A stretch of DNA of 64,000 nt from Nocardioides agariphilus (lineage in GTDB: Bacteria > Actinomycetota > Actinomycetes > Propionibacteriales > Nocardioidaceae). Position 1 is the first letter of the stretch. Each line of letters begins with the position of its first letter. Below, piece by piece: positions 45,072-54,053 of this stretch. The stretch is taken from assembly GCF_015352445.1 (NCBI RefSeq), contig NZ_JADKPO010000006.1, forward strand, positions 115,778-179,777, given 5' to 3'. Under the pieces are notes generated by a model. The model worked only from the letters and a program-made list of their open reading frames with translations, did no database searches and was not told the origin of the DNA. Made by a program: the position numbers and the translations under genes.

Positions 45072-45077
45072 ACCCTA
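45072..45077 (-). promoter_or_regulatory. Leaderless -10 box of the DUF456 gene
   Basis: TAGGGT on the minus strand, then GGCGGCC, then GTG at 45064. It begins four bases after the terminator stem, so the -35 region lies within the terminator. Confidence 0.55.
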
Positions 45078-45081
45078 GACA

Positions 45082-45111
45082 ACGGCCCCGGACCTTGAGG
45101 TCCGGGGCCGT
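45082..45111 (-). terminator. Intrinsic terminator of the DUF7455 gene
   Basis: A perfect 13-bp stem ACGGCCCCGGACC with a four-base loop, 24 bases past the stop. Confidence 0.85.
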
Positions 45112-45135
45112 CGTATGTCGGTGGGTTGCGGGGGC

Positions 45136-45390
45136 TCAGCGCTCCTCGGCGGACGCGGCCGCGGGCTTGTCGGCAAGTCGGTGGGTCTCATCGACGACGT
45201 TTGCGGCGACGGCCTTGAGGGCATCGCCGTGCTCGCGTGCGTGGTGAGCGCAGAAGAGGAGCTCACCGCCGCTCAGCAGCTCGACCCTGAGGTAGGCCTG
45301 GGCCCCGCAGCGGTCGCATCGGTCAGCAGCGCTCAGCGCGGCGGAGCCTGGGGCAACGGCAGTGGTCACTTCGGCCTCATTTCTAGTCAC
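45136..45390 (-). CDS. DUF7455 small zinc-ribbon-like protein
   Basis: 84 aa. DRCDRCGAQAYLRVELLSGGELLFCAHHAREH has Cys25, Cys28, Cys47 and His50 placed to bind a metal ion. The family is found beside sigA/hrdB and parE in many actinobacteria, as here, but its function is unknown. GTG 45390 is used; a second GTG eight codons later is possible. A TAGGTT box on the minus strand (45408-45403) gives a leader of about six bases. Confidence 0.88.
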   Translation of the reverse strand: MTRNEAEVTTAVAPGSAALSAADRCDRCGAQAYLRVELLSGGELLFCAHHAREHGDALKAVAANVVDETHRLADKPAAASAEER

Positions 45391-45639
45391 GGTGACTGAC
45401 TCAACCTAGCGACCAGGGTCAACATTCCCATCAGGTACCCAGGTGCTACGTGGTGCAGAACACCTTCACTCAAACACGTGGTGTGCGTTCGTCTCGCTGT
45501 TTCTCATTCGTCGGAACGACCATCCGTGGATGGGTGTCCCCCCAACTACGAGTGTGCCTCGCTCGTCCTACCTCCGGGTGGGAATCGCTTCATTCCGGTC
45601 CCAGATCGTGCCCTCTCCGTGATGCAACGCACCGTATCG

Positions 45640-45656
45640 ACGGTGACACTCACCGT
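45640..45656. promoter_or_regulatory. Palindrome upstream of parE
   Basis: ACGGTGA-CAC-TCACCGT, 7+7 bp with a three-base centre, 115 bases before the parE -10 box. It is a candidate protein-binding site; no regulator is assigned. Confidence 0.4.
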
Positions 45657-45770
45657 AGACCCGCCGTGTTACGGGAGATGGCAGACCGCAGTTCGCGTCA
45701 TCGGCGTGTCGAGAACCCCGTCAACCGGTCTGGACAGGCGTGGCTGCGCGGCGCTGTCGGCGCGCGCAGG

Positions 45771-45776
45771 TAGGTT
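45771..45776 (+). promoter_or_regulatory. -10 box of parE
   Basis: TAGGTT places the transcript start at about 45783, giving a 30-base leader with AGGAG at 45801-45805. Confidence 0.55.
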
Positions 45777-45812
45777 GGGTGAAGACGCAAGCACGACCGC
45801 AGGAGCCCGGAG

Positions 45813-47876
45813 ATCGCCGACCACACCTACAACGCCGCCCACCTCCTCGTCCTCGAGGGACTCGAGGCGGTGCGCAAGCGGCCAGGCATGTACATCGGCT
45901 CGACCGACACACGCGGTCTGATGCAGTGCCTGTGGGAGATCATCGACAACGGCGTCGACGAGGCCCTGGCCGGCGCCGCCCACACCGTGCAGGTCACGCT
46001 GCACCCTGACGGCTCCGCCGAGATCCATGACGACGGTCGCGGCATCCCCACCGACAAGGAGCCCAAGACCGGCCTGCCGGGCGTCGAGGTCGTGGCGACC
46101 AAGCTGCACGCTGGCGGCAAGTTCGGCGGAGGGTCCTATGTCGCCACCGGCGGTCTGCACGGCGTCGGCCTCTCAGTGGTCAACGCGCTCTCCTCACGGA
46201 TGGACATCGACGTCGAGCGGTCCCCGGCCGAGCAGGGCATCAGCTTTCGTCGCGGGGTCCCCGGGGTGTTCGACTCGGACGGCCCGACGGCGGGCTTCAC
46301 GGCGAAGTCCGGCTTGTCGCGCAAAGGTGGCCGGGTAGCCAAGGCCAGGTCCGGCACCCGCATCCGCTTCTGGCCCGACCGCCAGATCTTCACCAAGGAC
46401 GCGACCTTCGAGCTCGAAGGCCTGCTGGGCCGCGCGCGCCACACCTCGTTCATCGTTCCCGGCCTCGAGCTGGTCATCCGCGACCTGCGCGGCGACACCC
46501 CCGTCGAGGAGAAGTTCCGCCATGACGGCGGCATCGCCGAGTTCGTCGAGTACCTGGCGCGCGACGAGCCGGTGACCGATGTGATCCGCCTGCAGGGCAG
46601 CGACACCTTCGTGGAGACCGTGCCGCTGCTCGACGACAAGGGCCACATGACGCCCCAGGAGGTCGAGCGCGAGCTCGGCATCGACATCGCGGTGCGCTGG
46701 GGCACCGGCTACGACACCGAGCTGCGGTCCTACGTCAACGTGATCGCCACCCCCAAGGGCGGCACCCACGTGAGCGGCTTCGAGCAGGCGATCACCAAGA
46801 CCTTCAACGACGTGATGCGCTCGGCCAAGGCACTCAAGGTCGGCGACGCCGACGTGATCAAGGACGACGTGCTCGAAGGCCTGACCGCGGTGGTCACGGT
46901 CCGACAGGCCGAGCCGCAGTTCGAGGGCCAGACCAAGGAGATCCTCGGCACCCCGCAGGTTCGTGCCTCGGTCCGCAAGGTGGTCTCCGCCGAGCTCAAG
47001 AGGTTCCTGACCTCGACCAAGCGTGCCGAGAAGGCCCAGGCCCGGCTGCTGATGGAGAAGGTCGTCGGAGCGTCCAAGACACGCATCGCCGCGCGCCAGC
47101 ACAAGGAGACCCAGCGTCGCAAGAACGCCCTGGAGTCCTCCGCGCTGCCGGCCAAGCTGCGTGACTGCCGGGCGGCCGACAACGAGCGTACCGAGCTGTT
47201 CATCGTCGAGGGTGACTCCGCGCTCGGCACTGCCAAGGACGCCCGCGACTCGGAGTTCCAGGCGCTCCTGCCGATCCGGGGCAAGATCCTCAACGTCCAG
47301 AAGGCCTCGGTCGGCGACATGCTCAAGAACGCCGAGTGCGCCTCGATCATCCAGGTCATCGGCGCCGGCTCGGGGCGCACCTTCGACCTCGACGCCGTGA
47401 GATACGGCCGGATCATCTTCATGGCTGACGCCGACTCCGACGGTGCCCACATCCGCTGCCTGCTGGCGACGCTGTTCTTCAAGTACATGCCGGGTCTGAT
47501 CGAGAGCGGCCGGGTGTTCTCCGCGGTCCCGCCGCTGCACCGCATCGAGATGACCAACCCCAAGAAGGGGATGGACCGCTACGTCTACACCTACTCCGAT
47601 GCCGAGCTGCAGCGAAAGCTCGCCGAGCTGACCAAGAAGGGTGTGCGCTGGAAGGACCCCGTCCAGCGATACAAGGGCCTCGGTGAGATGGACGCCGACC
47701 AGCTGGCCGAGACCACGATGGACCCCCGTCACCGCACCCTGCGTCGGCTCACCGTCGACGACGCCGACGACGCGCTGCGGATCTTCGAGCTCCTGATGGG
47801 CTCCGACGTGGCTCCGCGCAAGGAGTTCCTGGTCGTCAACGGCAGCCAGCTGACCGACGAGGACCTCGACTTCTGA
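45813..47876 (+). CDS. parE: DNA topoisomerase IV subunit B, probable ATC start
   Basis: 687 aa. ATPase and TOPRIM subunit that decatenates daughter chromosomes with ParC. GHKL motifs: EIIDNGVDEALAG (Asn46), DDGRGIP (73-79), GGLHGVGLSVVNALS. TOPRIM: VEGDSALG (about 466) and DADSDGAHI (about 539). The conserved N-terminus YNAAHLLVLEGLEAVRKRPGMYIG is in frame, yet between the in-frame stop at 45780 and the GTG at 45870 there is no ATG, GTG or TTG. ATC at 45813 stands seven bases behind AGGAG and is the best start. Beginning at GTG 45870 would remove conserved residues. The downstream gene overlaps as TGATG. Confidence 0.9.
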   Translation: MADHTYNAAHLLVLEGLEAVRKRPGMYIGSTDTRGLMQCLWEIIDNGVDEALAGAAHTVQVTLHPDGSAEIHDDGRGIPTDKEPKTGLPGVEVVATKLHAGGKFGGGSYVATGGLHGVGLSVVNALSSRMDIDVERSPAEQGISFRRGVPGVFDSDGPTAGFTAKSGLSRKGGRVAKARSGTRIRFWPDRQIFTKDATFELEGLLGRARHTSFIVPGLELVIRDLRGDTPVEEKFRHDGGIAEFVEYLARDEPVTDVIRLQGSDTFVETVPLLDDKGHMTPQEVERELGIDIAVRWGTGYDTELRSYVNVIATPKGGTHVSGFEQAITKTFNDVMRSAKALKVGDADVIKDDVLEGLTAVVTVRQAEPQFEGQTKEILGTPQVRASVRKVVSAELKRFLTSTKRAEKAQARLLMEKVVGASKTRIAARQHKETQRRKNALESSALPAKLRDCRAADNERTELFIVEGDSALGTAKDARDSEFQALLPIRGKILNVQKASVGDMLKNAECASIIQVIGAGSGRTFDLDAVRYGRIIFMADADSDGAHIRCLLATLFFKYMPGLIESGRVFSAVPPLHRIEMTNPKKGMDRYVYTYSDAELQRKLAELTKKGVRWKDPVQRYKGLGEMDADQLAETTMDPRHRTLRRLTVDDADDALRIFELLMGSDVAPRKEFLVVNGSQLTDEDLDF

Positions 47877-48157
47877 TGGTGGGCGAGGCGACGTCGTTGC
47901 AACGTCGCTGGCTCGCGGGGCGAGTCCTCGCGTGGTGTGCGTTGGCGGCTCTTGCCGTCGCCTGGGCGGGCCAAGCCGGTGCGGAGTCGTGGGACCGCGA
48001 CAACTGCGGTCCTCAAGCGGGCGACTGCGATCTCGGCTTCTTGATGCGCGGGCTGCCTTGGGCTGGACTGGCCCTGCTGGGCGTCGTCGTCCTGGCTGTG
48101 GTGGTCGAAGTCGGGTGGGCTCGGCGCCGGCGCCGGCGTCGGTCGAGTCGGGAGTGA
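47876..48157 (+). CDS. Small membrane protein downstream of parE
   Basis: 93 aa with two helices (about 17-37 and 60-81), a loop with two Cys (DNCGPQAGDCDLG) that may form a disulphide outside the cell, and an Arg-rich tail (RRRRRRRSSRE). The ATG overlaps the parE stop, so it is translationally coupled. No family recognised. Confidence 0.7.
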   Translation: MVGEATSLQRRWLAGRVLAWCALAALAVAWAGQAGAESWDRDNCGPQAGDCDLGFLMRGLPWAGLALLGVVVLAVVVEVGWARRRRRRRSSRE

Positions 48158-48196
48158 AGCTCGCATCGGGCGCCATCCGCATCTGGGCAAACCGCG

Positions 48197-48239
48197 GTGG
48201 GCGAGTGTCGGTTTCACCCTGAAACCAACCCTCACCCAC
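48197..48239. terminator. Bidirectional terminator between convergent genes
   Basis: Outer arms GTGGGCGAG and CTCACCCAC, and inner arms GGTTTCA and TGAAACC around CCC, form a 9+7 bp stem with a four-by-four internal loop. Confidence 0.7.
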
Positions 48240-48257
48240 CGCTTGTCATGCAGGACC

Positions 48258-48803
48258 TCAGGGACAGGTGACCCGCGGGTTCCAGTCCTCGAACATGCCG
48301 TTCGGGTTCGCCTTCCAGGCCCACACGTGCAGCTCGTAGAAGGCGGGCAGCCCGTAGCGGTTGCCTTCCTTGACCAGCTCGAACTTCTGCCCGAACAGCT
48401 GCGGGCGGCCTGTCGGGTGCTCCGCACGCCAGGCCTCCTGGAACACGACGTACTCCAGCGCGACCAGTTTGCGGCCAGTGGGCGTGGGGTCGTAGACCAG
48501 CAGCTCAGGCGTCTTGGCGTGCACCTCGGCGTCCCCGACGAGGTCGCCGTTGACGAAGTGCACCCCCATGCCGCCCTCGCCCGGCATGTCGATGCAGGCG
48601 ATGCCGGCGGCGTCCTTGAGCCTGGCGTAGCCATCGGCCTTGGCGTTCTTGAGCGCGTGGTACTGGCGCGTCGCGTCGCGGACGCGCTCCAGCCACGCAG
48701 GCGCGGCCTGCGAGGGAGCCGGCAGAGCCAACAGCGTTGCCGAGACGGCTGCTGCACTGGCCATGGCCAGGGCCGCGCGCCAAGACGTGCGGCCGGACAT
48801 CAC
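48258..48803 (-). CDS. Secreted protein of unknown function
   Basis: 181 aa with a signal peptide (AALAMASAAAVSATLLALPAPSQA, cleavage about 33). The mature part carries YVVFQEAWRAEHPTGRPQLFGQKFELVKEGNRYGLPAFYELHVWAWKANPNGMFEDWNPRV. From memory this resembles a small family of exported bacterial proteins without known role. GTG 48803 or ATG 48800 starts it; both overlap the stop of the DUF4242 gene, so the two are coupled. Confidence 0.8.
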   Translation of the reverse strand: MMSGRTSWRAALAMASAAAVSATLLALPAPSQAAPAWLERVRDATRQYHALKNAKADGYARLKDAAGIACIDMPGEGGMGVHFVNGDLVGDAEVHAKTPELLVYDPTPTGRKLVALEYVVFQEAWRAEHPTGRPQLFGQKFELVKEGNRYGLPAFYELHVWAWKANPNGMFEDWNPRVTCP

Positions 48804-49051
48804 GAGCCCTCCTGCACCAGGTGGACCTCGTCGGCCACCAGGCCGTGGGCCTCCTTGTGCACGATGTTGGCGGCGTCCGGGGACGGCGCCTCGACGAGGC
48901 AGAAGATCTCGCCACGGTCCTCGTCGACCCAGTAGCGCAGGTACTTCACGTCGTACTTGTCCTGGACCTCGAGGTCAGCGAGGTGGGCCTTGGCGACGTC
49001 GTCCACGCTGACGGGCTCGCCGAGGTGGTGGACGTCCATGTAGAGCGGCAT
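48800..49051 (-). CDS. DUF4242 domain protein
   Basis: 83 aa. MPLYMDVHHL and AKAHLADLEVQDKYDVKYLRYWVDEDRGEIFCLVEAPSPDAANIVHKEAHGLVADEV define DUF4242, a ferredoxin-like fold. A Streptomyces member is, from memory, a nickel-binding protein. Ribosome site AAGGAG six bases before the ATG. The promoter box TAGGTT lies at 49103-49098, with an inverted repeat just downstream of it. The LuxR-type gene upstream may control it. Confidence 0.88.
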   Translation of the reverse strand: MPLYMDVHHLGEPVSVDDVAKAHLADLEVQDKYDVKYLRYWVDEDRGEIFCLVEAPSPDAANIVHKEAHGLVADEVHLVQEGS

Positions 49052-49066
49052 GGTTTCTCCTTGGTA

Positions 49067-49096
49067 GTGGTCTGCCAGTCATGTGCTGGCGACCAC
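49067..49096. repeat. Inverted repeat in the leader of the DUF4242 gene
   Basis: GTGGTCTGCCAG (49067-49078) and CTGGCGACCAC (49086-49096) pair with one bulged base. The repeat covers the predicted transcript start behind the minus-strand -10 box TAGGTT (49103-49098): either an operator or a leader hairpin. Confidence 0.5.
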
Positions 49097-49136
49097 GAAC
49101 CTAGGAACTGCGAGGGGTCCAAGGGATCGGTAGCGA

Positions 49137-51725
49137 CTACCCATGCCGGGCGAGGGGATGCCCATTTCCGGAGTAGGCAGCCGCCTGGTGCCGGTTGGCG
49201 ACTCCGAGCTTGGTCAGCACCGACCCCACGTGGTGGTGCACCGTCCGTGGCGAGATCACCAGGCGGGCCGCGATGTCAGCGTCGCTGAGACCCTCGCCCA
49301 GCAGGCCGAGCACCTCCTGCTCGCGCGCGGTGAGGCCCTGCGGATGCCCACGGGTCGCCGACCGCGGCCCGGCGGGTACGACGCGAGCGCCTGCCGCGCG
49401 GAGCTTGCGACGCACCATCGCGGCGGCAGGCACGGCACCAAGGGCGTCGAGCCGGCTGAGCGCGTCGACCAGGTCCTGCTCGTCGTCGGAGCCCAGCAGC
49501 GCCATGGCCGCGTCGTAGGGCCTGCCCACCGCATCCCACAGCCTGACTGCCTCGTGGATGTCGCCCTTGACCTCGGCGGCAAAGGGGCCGAGCAGGCCGA
49601 CCGCCTCGCCCTCGGCGCCCTCGGAGATCCGGTAGCGCAGCAGCTCGACGTTCTTCTGCTCCGAGGTAACCGTCGTTGCGAACGCGGTTGCCTTCTCGAG
49701 CTCCTCGAGGGCCTGCTCGTGCTCTCCGGCCAACCACCGTGCCTCGGCGCGTGCCTGGCGGCAGATGGTGGCGTAGGAGGCGATTCCGGAGGCGTCCGTC
49801 GACCTGGTCGCCTCGTCCAGGCACTCCCAGACACCGGCGGCACCCCGCCGGGCTCGCGCCTGGCCGAGAGGCACCAGGAACGTCACCCGGTTGATGGGGG
49901 AGGACCGGTCGCCCGACAGCGGACCCGCGGCGATGGACTCGACCTCGTGCCAGCGGCCGGTGGCGGCCAGCAGTCCGGCCTGGCCGCCGGCCAGGCACAG
50001 CCCGCTGGTGTGGTTGTCGTTCTCCTCGCAGTACGTCATGCCTTCGCGGAAGTAGCGTTCCGCCTCGGAGTAGCGCATCGCGTCGACCAGCATCGACTGG
50101 ACGTTGGCGAGCGCCCGCCCTGCCTGCTCGTGGAGTGCATGCGTCAGGGCGATGTCGAGGGCCTCGCGGATCCAGTCGTACCAGCGTTCGCTGCGGTCGT
50201 ACTCGACGCAGGCCATGGTGTTGAGGGCGTCGCTCGCGACATCGGGCAGGTCCAGTGCCTCGGCGAGGTCGCGTGCGCGTGCGGCATGCAGCAGGCTGAC
50301 CTCGGCGTCGACGTCCATGAACTCTCCGGCCAGGCGGGCGAGCGCCCAGGCCAGCTCCCGTGACGGCCCGAGGGGCTCGAGCACGGCCAGGGCCTCTCGC
50401 GCCGCGGCCCGCTCCTCATCTCCACGGCACAGCCGGTAGTACGCCGTCGAGAGCCGCCGCAGGGCGTCGCCCTCCTTCAGCGGCACGGCGCCCGAGCGCC
50501 ACAGGGCCAGGGACTCCTCGAGCGCGGTCGCGGCCCTGTCGAACTGGTCGAGGGCCGACAGCTGCGCGGCGAGCTTGTCGAGCAGGTCGGCTCGCACCAG
50601 TGGACGGTCGGCCGGGACGAAGCGGAGGGCGCGCTCGTACTGCGCGACGGCCTCGCGTCGTGACGCGAGCGCGGCCGAGCGGTCCCCGGCGCGGCGCGCG
50701 TGACGAACCGTGGACTCGGCATCGAACGCACCGGCCGCGTGGTGGGCCAGGCGGGCGTCGTCGGAGACGCCGAGGTCCTGGAGCGCGGCGAGGATGCCGG
50801 TGTGGAGCGCGGCCGCGCGGCGCGGGCTCACCTCGACACCGACGGCGCGACGGGCGATCTCGTGGCGGAACCGCAGCAGCGGTCCATCGGCGATCAGCAG
50901 CCCCGCGCGCACGGGCTCGTCGAGGGCCTCGTCGGTCGCGCCGGTCACCCGCTCGAGAAGGGCGAACTCGACGCGCTCGCCGATCAGCGCAGCCGCGTCG
51001 AGCACCTCGCGACCGGTGGGCGTGAGCCGCTCGGCGCGGGCGAGTACCGCGTCGCGCGCCGACGCTGGTAGCTCATCGCCTTCGGACCGCAGCACCTCCG
51101 CGACGAAGAAGGGGTTGCCACCCGTCAGGACGTGCACCTCATCGGCGGGGTGGCCGGTGCCGGCGCTCAGCTCCTCGATGGCGGTAGACGTGAGCGGCGG
51201 CAACGAGATCCGCCTGGTCGAACGTTGGGTCGATGCTTCGCCCACCGCTTCGCGCAGAGCGTGGTTCTCGGCCAGCCCGTCGTCTCGGTAGGTCGCGATG
51301 ACCAGCGTTGCCAGACGGCGCAGGCGTCGCGACAGGTGGCCGACCAGGTCCAGGGTCGCCTCGTCGGCGAAGTGCAGGTCCTCGATGACCAGCACCGAGA
51401 GGCCGTCGTGCTCGCGTATCGCAGTCAGCAAGGCCGAGAACCGGGCCTCCCTGGGTACTCCGTCGGTACACGCGACCTGGACGGCGCCGCCCCACTGGTC
51501 GGCGACGTCGCGCAGTGGCCCCAGGGCGGACGGGGTGAACATGCCGCCGCAGGCGCTCCAGGCGACGCGTGCGTCAGGCAGGGCGTCGACGAAGGCGTCG
51601 ACCAGGGTCGACTTCCCTATCCCGGCCTCACCCGACACCAAGACGAGTCGCCCGTCGCCGCGGCGCGCATCGGCGGCGTACTCCTCGAGCGCCCCGAGCT
51701 GCAGCTCCCTCTCCAGCACTTGCAC
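49137..51725 (-). CDS. LuxR family regulator of the LAL type (AAA ATPase plus HTH)
   Basis: 862 aa. P-loop GEAGIGKST (32-40), Walker [14 protein letters not shown] (about 110-122), then STAND-type helices, a long TPR-like helical region (about 320-780) and a C-terminal LuxR HTH ([54 protein letters not shown], about 795-848). Such ATP-dependent regulators activate specific operons on binding a ligand in the helical part. Likely target: the DUF4242 and secreted-protein pair directly downstream. GTG start; CACACT seven bases upstream is a weak leaderless box. Confidence 0.93.
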   Translation of the reverse strand: MQVLERELQLGALEEYAADARRGDGRLVLVSGEAGIGKSTLVDAFVDALPDARVAWSACGGMFTPSALGPLRDVADQWGGAVQVACTDGVPREARFSALLTAIREHDGLSVLVIEDLHFADEATLDLVGHLSRRLRRLATLVIATYRDDGLAENHALREAVGEASTQRSTRRISLPPLTSTAIEELSAGTGHPADEVHVLTGGNPFFVAEVLRSEGDELPASARDAVLARAERLTPTGREVLDAAALIGERVEFALLERVTGATDEALDEPVRAGLLIADGPLLRFRHEIARRAVGVEVSPRRAAALHTGILAALQDLGVSDDARLAHHAAGAFDAESTVRHARRAGDRSAALASRREAVAQYERALRFVPADRPLVRADLLDKLAAQLSALDQFDRAATALEESLALWRSGAVPLKEGDALRRLSTAYYRLCRGDEERAAAREALAVLEPLGPSRELAWALARLAGEFMDVDAEVSLLHAARARDLAEALDLPDVASDALNTMACVEYDRSERWYDWIREALDIALTHALHEQAGRALANVQSMLVDAMRYSEAERYFREGMTYCEENDNHTSGLCLAGGQAGLLAATGRWHEVESIAAGPLSGDRSSPINRVTFLVPLGQARARRGAAGVWECLDEATRSTDASGIASYATICRQARAEARWLAGEHEQALEELEKATAFATTVTSEQKNVELLRYRISEGAEGEAVGLLGPFAAEVKGDIHEAVRLWDAVGRPYDAAMALLGSDDEQDLVDALSRLDALGAVPAAAMVRRKLRAAGARVVPAGPRSATRGHPQGLTAREQEVLGLLGEGLSDADIAARLVISPRTVHHHVGSVLTKLGVANRHQAAAYSGNGHPLARHG

Positions 51726-51758
51726 AGGTACCAGTGTGCGCGCCGAGCGCTGGGGCGA

Positions 51759-52274
51759 CTAGACCAAGCGGTCGATGCGTCCGGTGTCGACGTCGTAGAT
51801 GAACCCGCCGACCCGGACGGTGTCGGGGATCAGCGGGTGCGTGCGGACCTTGGCAACGTCCTCCTCGAGCGCAGCCCGCTGGTCCTCGACGACGTTGAAC
51901 TGCTGCCAGGCGACGTCCTGCCCCGCCGAGCGGCCGACGCGCTCGCGCAGCTCGGCCTGGGTCGAGGCCGTCATCGCGCAGCGGGTGTGGGGGACGACCA
52001 GGATCCGGTTGACGTTGAGGAGGTGGACGCCGAGCACTAGGGCCTCGAGCGCCGAGGAGGTCACCCGCCCGCCGGGGTTGCGGAAGATCTTGGCGTCGCC
52101 GTGGTGCAGGCCCAGCATTCGCAACGGGTCGATGCGGGAGTCCATGCACGTGACGATCGCCACGCCCGCGTGGGCGATGCCGTCGAAGTCTGCGTCGTCG
52201 AAGTGCTCGGCGTAGTCGGCGTTGGCGGCCAGGAGGTCGTCGAAGCCGTCATCGAACTCGTGGGGGGCGCTCAC
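51759..52274 (-). CDS. Beta-class carbonic anhydrase
   Basis: 171 aa. Interconverts CO2 and bicarbonate. Zinc ligands Cys43, His96 and Cys99 with the Asp45-Arg47 pair (CMDSRIDP, HTRC) are intact. RNPGGRVTSSALEALVLGVHLLNV is typical. It is the short form seen in actinobacteria. GTG start, with TACGCT eight bases upstream. It stands on the same strand as the LuxR-type gene and the exporter but has no obvious functional link to them. Confidence 0.95.
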   Translation of the reverse strand: MSAPHEFDDGFDDLLAANADYAEHFDDADFDGIAHAGVAIVTCMDSRIDPLRMLGLHHGDAKIFRNPGGRVTSSALEALVLGVHLLNVNRILVVPHTRCAMTASTQAELRERVGRSAGQDVAWQQFNVVEDQRAALEEDVAKVRTHPLIPDTVRVGGFIYDVDTGRIDRLV

Positions 52275-52292
52275 GGGGCCTGAGCGTAACGC

Positions 52293-54053
52293 TCAGCCAC
52301 CGGCGCGCAGCAGCGTGCCCGGGTCGAGAGAACGCGTCTGGGCCGTGCGGAACAGCACCAGCGCCAGCACGCCCGCGATGACCGCGCACACCGCGGCCCC
52401 CAAGAAGACGGTGTGCTCCTGCGCGATGCCGGCCTGCTTGAGCAACAACGTGAACGCGTCGCACCGGCTCTTGCCGTCGCAGACCTCGCGGACATTGGGC
52501 ATGTCGGACTGCTCGGCGTAGTAGCGGCGCAGACCGATCGTGGTCAGGGCCGAGATGCCGACCAGCATGCCGACCATCCTCGCCACGACGACGCTGGCGG
52601 TGGCGAGCCCATGGACACTGTGGTCGGTCGAGGCGAGCACGGCAGCGTTGACCGGTGCCAGGGCGAGTCCGAAGCCAAAGCCGCCGACGACCAGTGGCAC
52701 GGTTGCGCCGGCGTGCTCGAGCGTCTCGAGGTCCCAGCCGCTCATCCACACGAACCCGACCGCCGCGAGCGCCATGCCCATCGCGGTGACGACCCCGGCC
52801 GGCAGGCGCTGGGTGAGGTAGCCGCCGACGACGGCACCGACCGGCAGTGCGACCAGGAACCGCACGAGCACGAGCGCGGCCATCAGCTGGGAGTCGGCGT
52901 AGACGGTGGTGCGGGCGAAGATCGGGATGTCGATGAGCGCGGCGATGAGGGCAGCACCGACGAAGAAGCTCACCGCCAGCGAGCCCCAGGCGGGCGTGCG
53001 ACGCAGGGCACCGGTCGGAATGATCGGGGCCGCGGCTCGCCGCAGGTGGACGACGAACGCCACGGCGGCGATCGCGCCGCCCAGGAGGTACCACAGGCCG
53101 CGGTCGGAGAAGACCTCGACGCGAGGGTCGGCTGTAGCAAAGGCCAGGATCACCCCCGACAGCGCGACGGCGAGGAGCAGAGCACCTCGGAGGTCGGCCT
53201 CCCGCGCGATGCCGGCCCAGCTCCGCACGTCGACGAGCGGCCGGCTGGCGGTCAAGGTGCGCACCGCAAACAGCGCCGCGGCCACGATGGCCACGGCCCC
53301 CACAGGTGTCCACCAACGGGATTCGCCGGCGAAGGGCACGAACATCTCCCCCCAGGTGATGTCGCGCATCAGCGGTGGCGGTTGCAAGAAGACCAACGAG
53401 CCCGCGGCAAGCGTCAGGAGCAGCAGCAGGGAACCCGGCCAGTCGAACCTTCCGGTCGCCGGTTCGGTTGGGCCTGCGAGCCGGCGGATCGCGAGAGCCA
53501 GCACGAGCCCGACGAGGAGGTTGACCGCGAAGATGAACCGCCAGTCCGCCACCGACAGCACCACTGCGCCGAACAAGGGGCCGAGCACGCTGCCGATCTC
53601 CTGGACGGCGGAGACGACGCCCAGCGGAATGCCGCGGCGCTCGACGGGGTAGAGGTCGGCGACGAGCGCGAGCGTGGCAGGCACCAGCCCACCGCCGCCG
53701 ACCCCCTGGAGGAACCTGCCGAGCACCATCGTCGGCATGTCGTAGGCCAGTGCCGTGAGCAGCGAGCCTGCTGCGAAGACGACCAGCGCCGCGACCAGTA
53801 CGGGGACCCGGCCACGCAGGTCGGCGATCCGGCCGATGAGCGGCAACATGGCGACGTACCCGAGCAGGAACCCGGACACGATCGGGGCGGCCTTCTGCAG
53901 CTGATCGATCGGCACACCGACCGCGGCCATCATCTCGGGCAGGGCGAGCACGACGACGTAGGTGTCGGCGGCGGCGAAGGCGACGGCGACTGCCGCCATG
54001 GCCAGCAGCGTGCGCGGCCGGGCGGAGGTCGAGAGAGGCTCAGGCGGGCTCAC
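52293..54053 (-). CDS. MFS exporter of the P55 type (LprG partner)
   Basis: 586 aa with 14 membrane helices (DHA2-like). The MFS motif is IGRIADLRGRVPVLVAALVVFAAGSLL, with FLQGVGGGGLVPATLALVADLYPVERRG. The C-terminal loop YYAEQSDMPNVREVCDGKSRCDAFTLLLKQAGIAQEHTVFLGAAV matches, from memory, mycobacterial P55 (Rv1410c), which works with lipoprotein LprG in moving triacylated lipids or lipoglycans out of the membrane. Here it overlaps the LprG-like gene by four bases (GTGA), so the pairing is preserved. Confidence 0.88.
   Translation of the reverse strand: MSPPEPLSTSARPRTLLAMAAVAVAFAAADTYVVVLALPEMMAAVGVPIDQLQKAAPIVSGFLLGYVAMLPLIGRIADLRGRVPVLVAALVVFAAGSLLTALAYDMPTMVLGRFLQGVGGGGLVPATLALVADLYPVERRGIPLGVVSAVQEIGSVLGPLFGAVVLSVADWRFIFAVNLLVGLVLALAIRRLAGPTEPATGRFDWPGSLLLLLTLAAGSLVFLQPPPLMRDITWGEMFVPFAGESRWWTPVGAVAIVAAALFAVRTLTASRPLVDVRSWAGIAREADLRGALLLAVALSGVILAFATADPRVEVFSDRGLWYLLGGAIAAVAFVVHLRRAAAPIIPTGALRRTPAWGSLAVSFFVGAALIAALIDIPIFARTTVYADSQLMAALVLVRFLVALPVGAVVGGYLTQRLPAGVVTAMGMALAAVGFVWMSGWDLETLEHAGATVPLVVGGFGFGLALAPVNAAVLASTDHSVHGLATASVVVARMVGMLVGISALTTIGLRRYYAEQSDMPNVREVCDGKSRCDAFTLLLKQAGIAQEHTVFLGAAVCAVIAGVLALVLFRTAQTRSLDPGTLLRAGG

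Larger units (their letters stand above)
45391..45812. other. Intergenic region between DUF7455 and parE
   Basis: About 420 bases, less GC-rich than the genes around it, with no convincing open frame. It holds the DUF7455 promoter (45403-45408), a short hairpin CCATCC-GT-GGATGG (45530-45543), a palindrome ACGGTGA-CAC-TCACCGT (45640-45656), and the parE -10 box TAGGTT (45771-45776). A small RNA is possible but not shown. Confidence 0.55.

Noticed and set aside
46194-48239. 680-codon open frame opposite parE
   Set aside because: Shadow of parE; no start context and no recognisable domain.
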